From an uncultured Ruminococcus sp. (GTDB lineage Bacteria; Bacillota; Clostridia; Oscillospirales; CAG-272): a stretch of DNA of 13,310 nucleotides. This document shows positions 12,969-13,310 of this stretch, one piece after another. Made by a program: the position numbers and the translations under genes. The DNA lies in assembly GCA_902766575.1 (NCBI GenBank), contig CACXED010000226.1, forward strand, positions 1-13,310, written 5' to 3'. The notes below the pieces were generated by a model. That model was given only the letters and a program-made list of their open reading frames with translations. It did not search any database and was not told the origin of the DNA. How positions within the stretch are numbered: position 1 is the first letter of the stretch; every line of letters begins with the position of its first letter.

Positions 12969-13310
12969 ATGGATGAAATGAAAACCGAAGGGCTCTCCTT
13001 CCCGGTACCGCGGCTGAAGTCAGGACGAAGCTCGCCTGCGTCGGTCGGATCGGTCTCGCTCTATAAGGCGGGCGACACTCAGGCGATGATGCGGATAGAC
13101 ATCCTCCGCGATCTTTCGGTGAGGATCGAGAGCTTTACATTCAAATACCGCTTCTCGGGACTGCCCTTTGACGAGCCCGACGGCCGTCACGGCTGGCACA
13201 GCTTTGTCTACACCGACGGGGATATGAACTCAAAGGCGACGCTCGTTTTCCGCGGGAACGTCCCGTCAAAGATGAAGCTCGAGGGCTGCACGGCTTACGT
13301 CAGCGAGGTA
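12969..13310 (+). CDS. Unrecognised protein, N-terminal part (3' end outside window)
   Basis: An open frame of 114 codons runs from ATG 12969 to the window edge; a stop lies upstream in frame at 12942, so the start must be at 12969 or at ATG 12978. It lacks a well-placed Shine-Dalgarno site, but codon use (GC-rich third positions) resembles the neighbours. The protein begins without a signal peptide or membrane helix. After a short Ser/Pro-rich start, it reads SVSLYKAGDTQAMMRID, then FTFKYRFSGLPFDEPDGRHGWHSFVY. The alternating hydrophobic pattern suggests beta strands, possibly an Ig-like or beta-sandwich fold. I do not recognise the family. It is 45 bases from the lipoprotein gene with no terminator between, so it may belong to the same transcript. 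Confidence 0.6.
   Translation, partial: MDEMKTEGLSFPVPRLKSGRSSPASVGSVSLYKAGDTQAMMRIDILRDLSVRIESFTFKYRFSGLPFDEPDGRHGWHSFVYTDGDMNSKATLVFRGNVPSKMKLEGCTAYVSEV

Overview
The window looks like a chromosomal segment of a spore-forming, GC-rich member of the Clostridia, probably Oscillospiraceae/Ruminococcaceae-like. The reasons are the ileS-lspA-rluD order, a YunB-type sporulation protein, a DivIVA-domain protein, the MEP-pathway gene ispF, Shine-Dalgarno sites of the AAAGGA/GAGG type, and AT-rich intergenic promoters set in GC-rich coding sequence. No rRNA, tRNA, CRISPR array, transposase or integrase is visible. The assignment rests on gene content only and was not tested by any search.

Layout. 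(1) 1-3071, + strand: the 3' end of ileS, then lspA, an RluD-type pseudouridine synthase and a Cof-type HAD hydrolase, closely packed, with a nested hairpin filling the lspA-rluD gap. A bidirectional terminator (3098-3135) ends this unit. (2) 4493-3137, - strand: xpt, a hotdog acyl-CoA thioesterase and a small membrane protein, joined by 1-4 base overlaps. (3) 4531-5217, + strand: a promoter and yunB, divergent from xpt. (4) 5914-5204, - strand: a cytosolic polysaccharide deacetylase-like protein whose 3' end overlaps yunB. (5) 6008-8374, + strand: a promoter, a roughly 120-base structured leader, then a DivIVA-domain coiled-coil protein, an XRE-type regulator with a helical C-terminal part, and ispF, each pair overlapping by ATGA. 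(6) 8543-9196: rpe with a strong terminator. (7) 9269-12923: a strong promoter, then an MBOAT acyltransferase, a DHHW/AlgJ-AlgX-like SGNH protein and a lipoprotein with a VanX-like M15 peptidase domain. (8) 12969 to the end: the start of an unrecognised gene.

How they fit together. Much of the window concerns the cell envelope: LspA matures lipoproteins such as the M15 lipoprotein at 11796; the MBOAT and DHHW pair has the form of a machine that transfers an acyl group across the membrane to an extracellular polymer; the M15 lipoprotein would act on peptidoglycan peptides; YunB and the DivIVA-like protein concern sporulation and pole or septum organisation. The rest is housekeeping: translation, purine salvage, isoprenoid precursors and the pentose phosphate pathway. 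The most promising less-described elements are the predicted three-way-junction leader at about 6043-6147, the DivIVA/regulator/IspF coupling, and the three-gene surface-modification unit with its D,D-dipeptidase-like lipoprotein.
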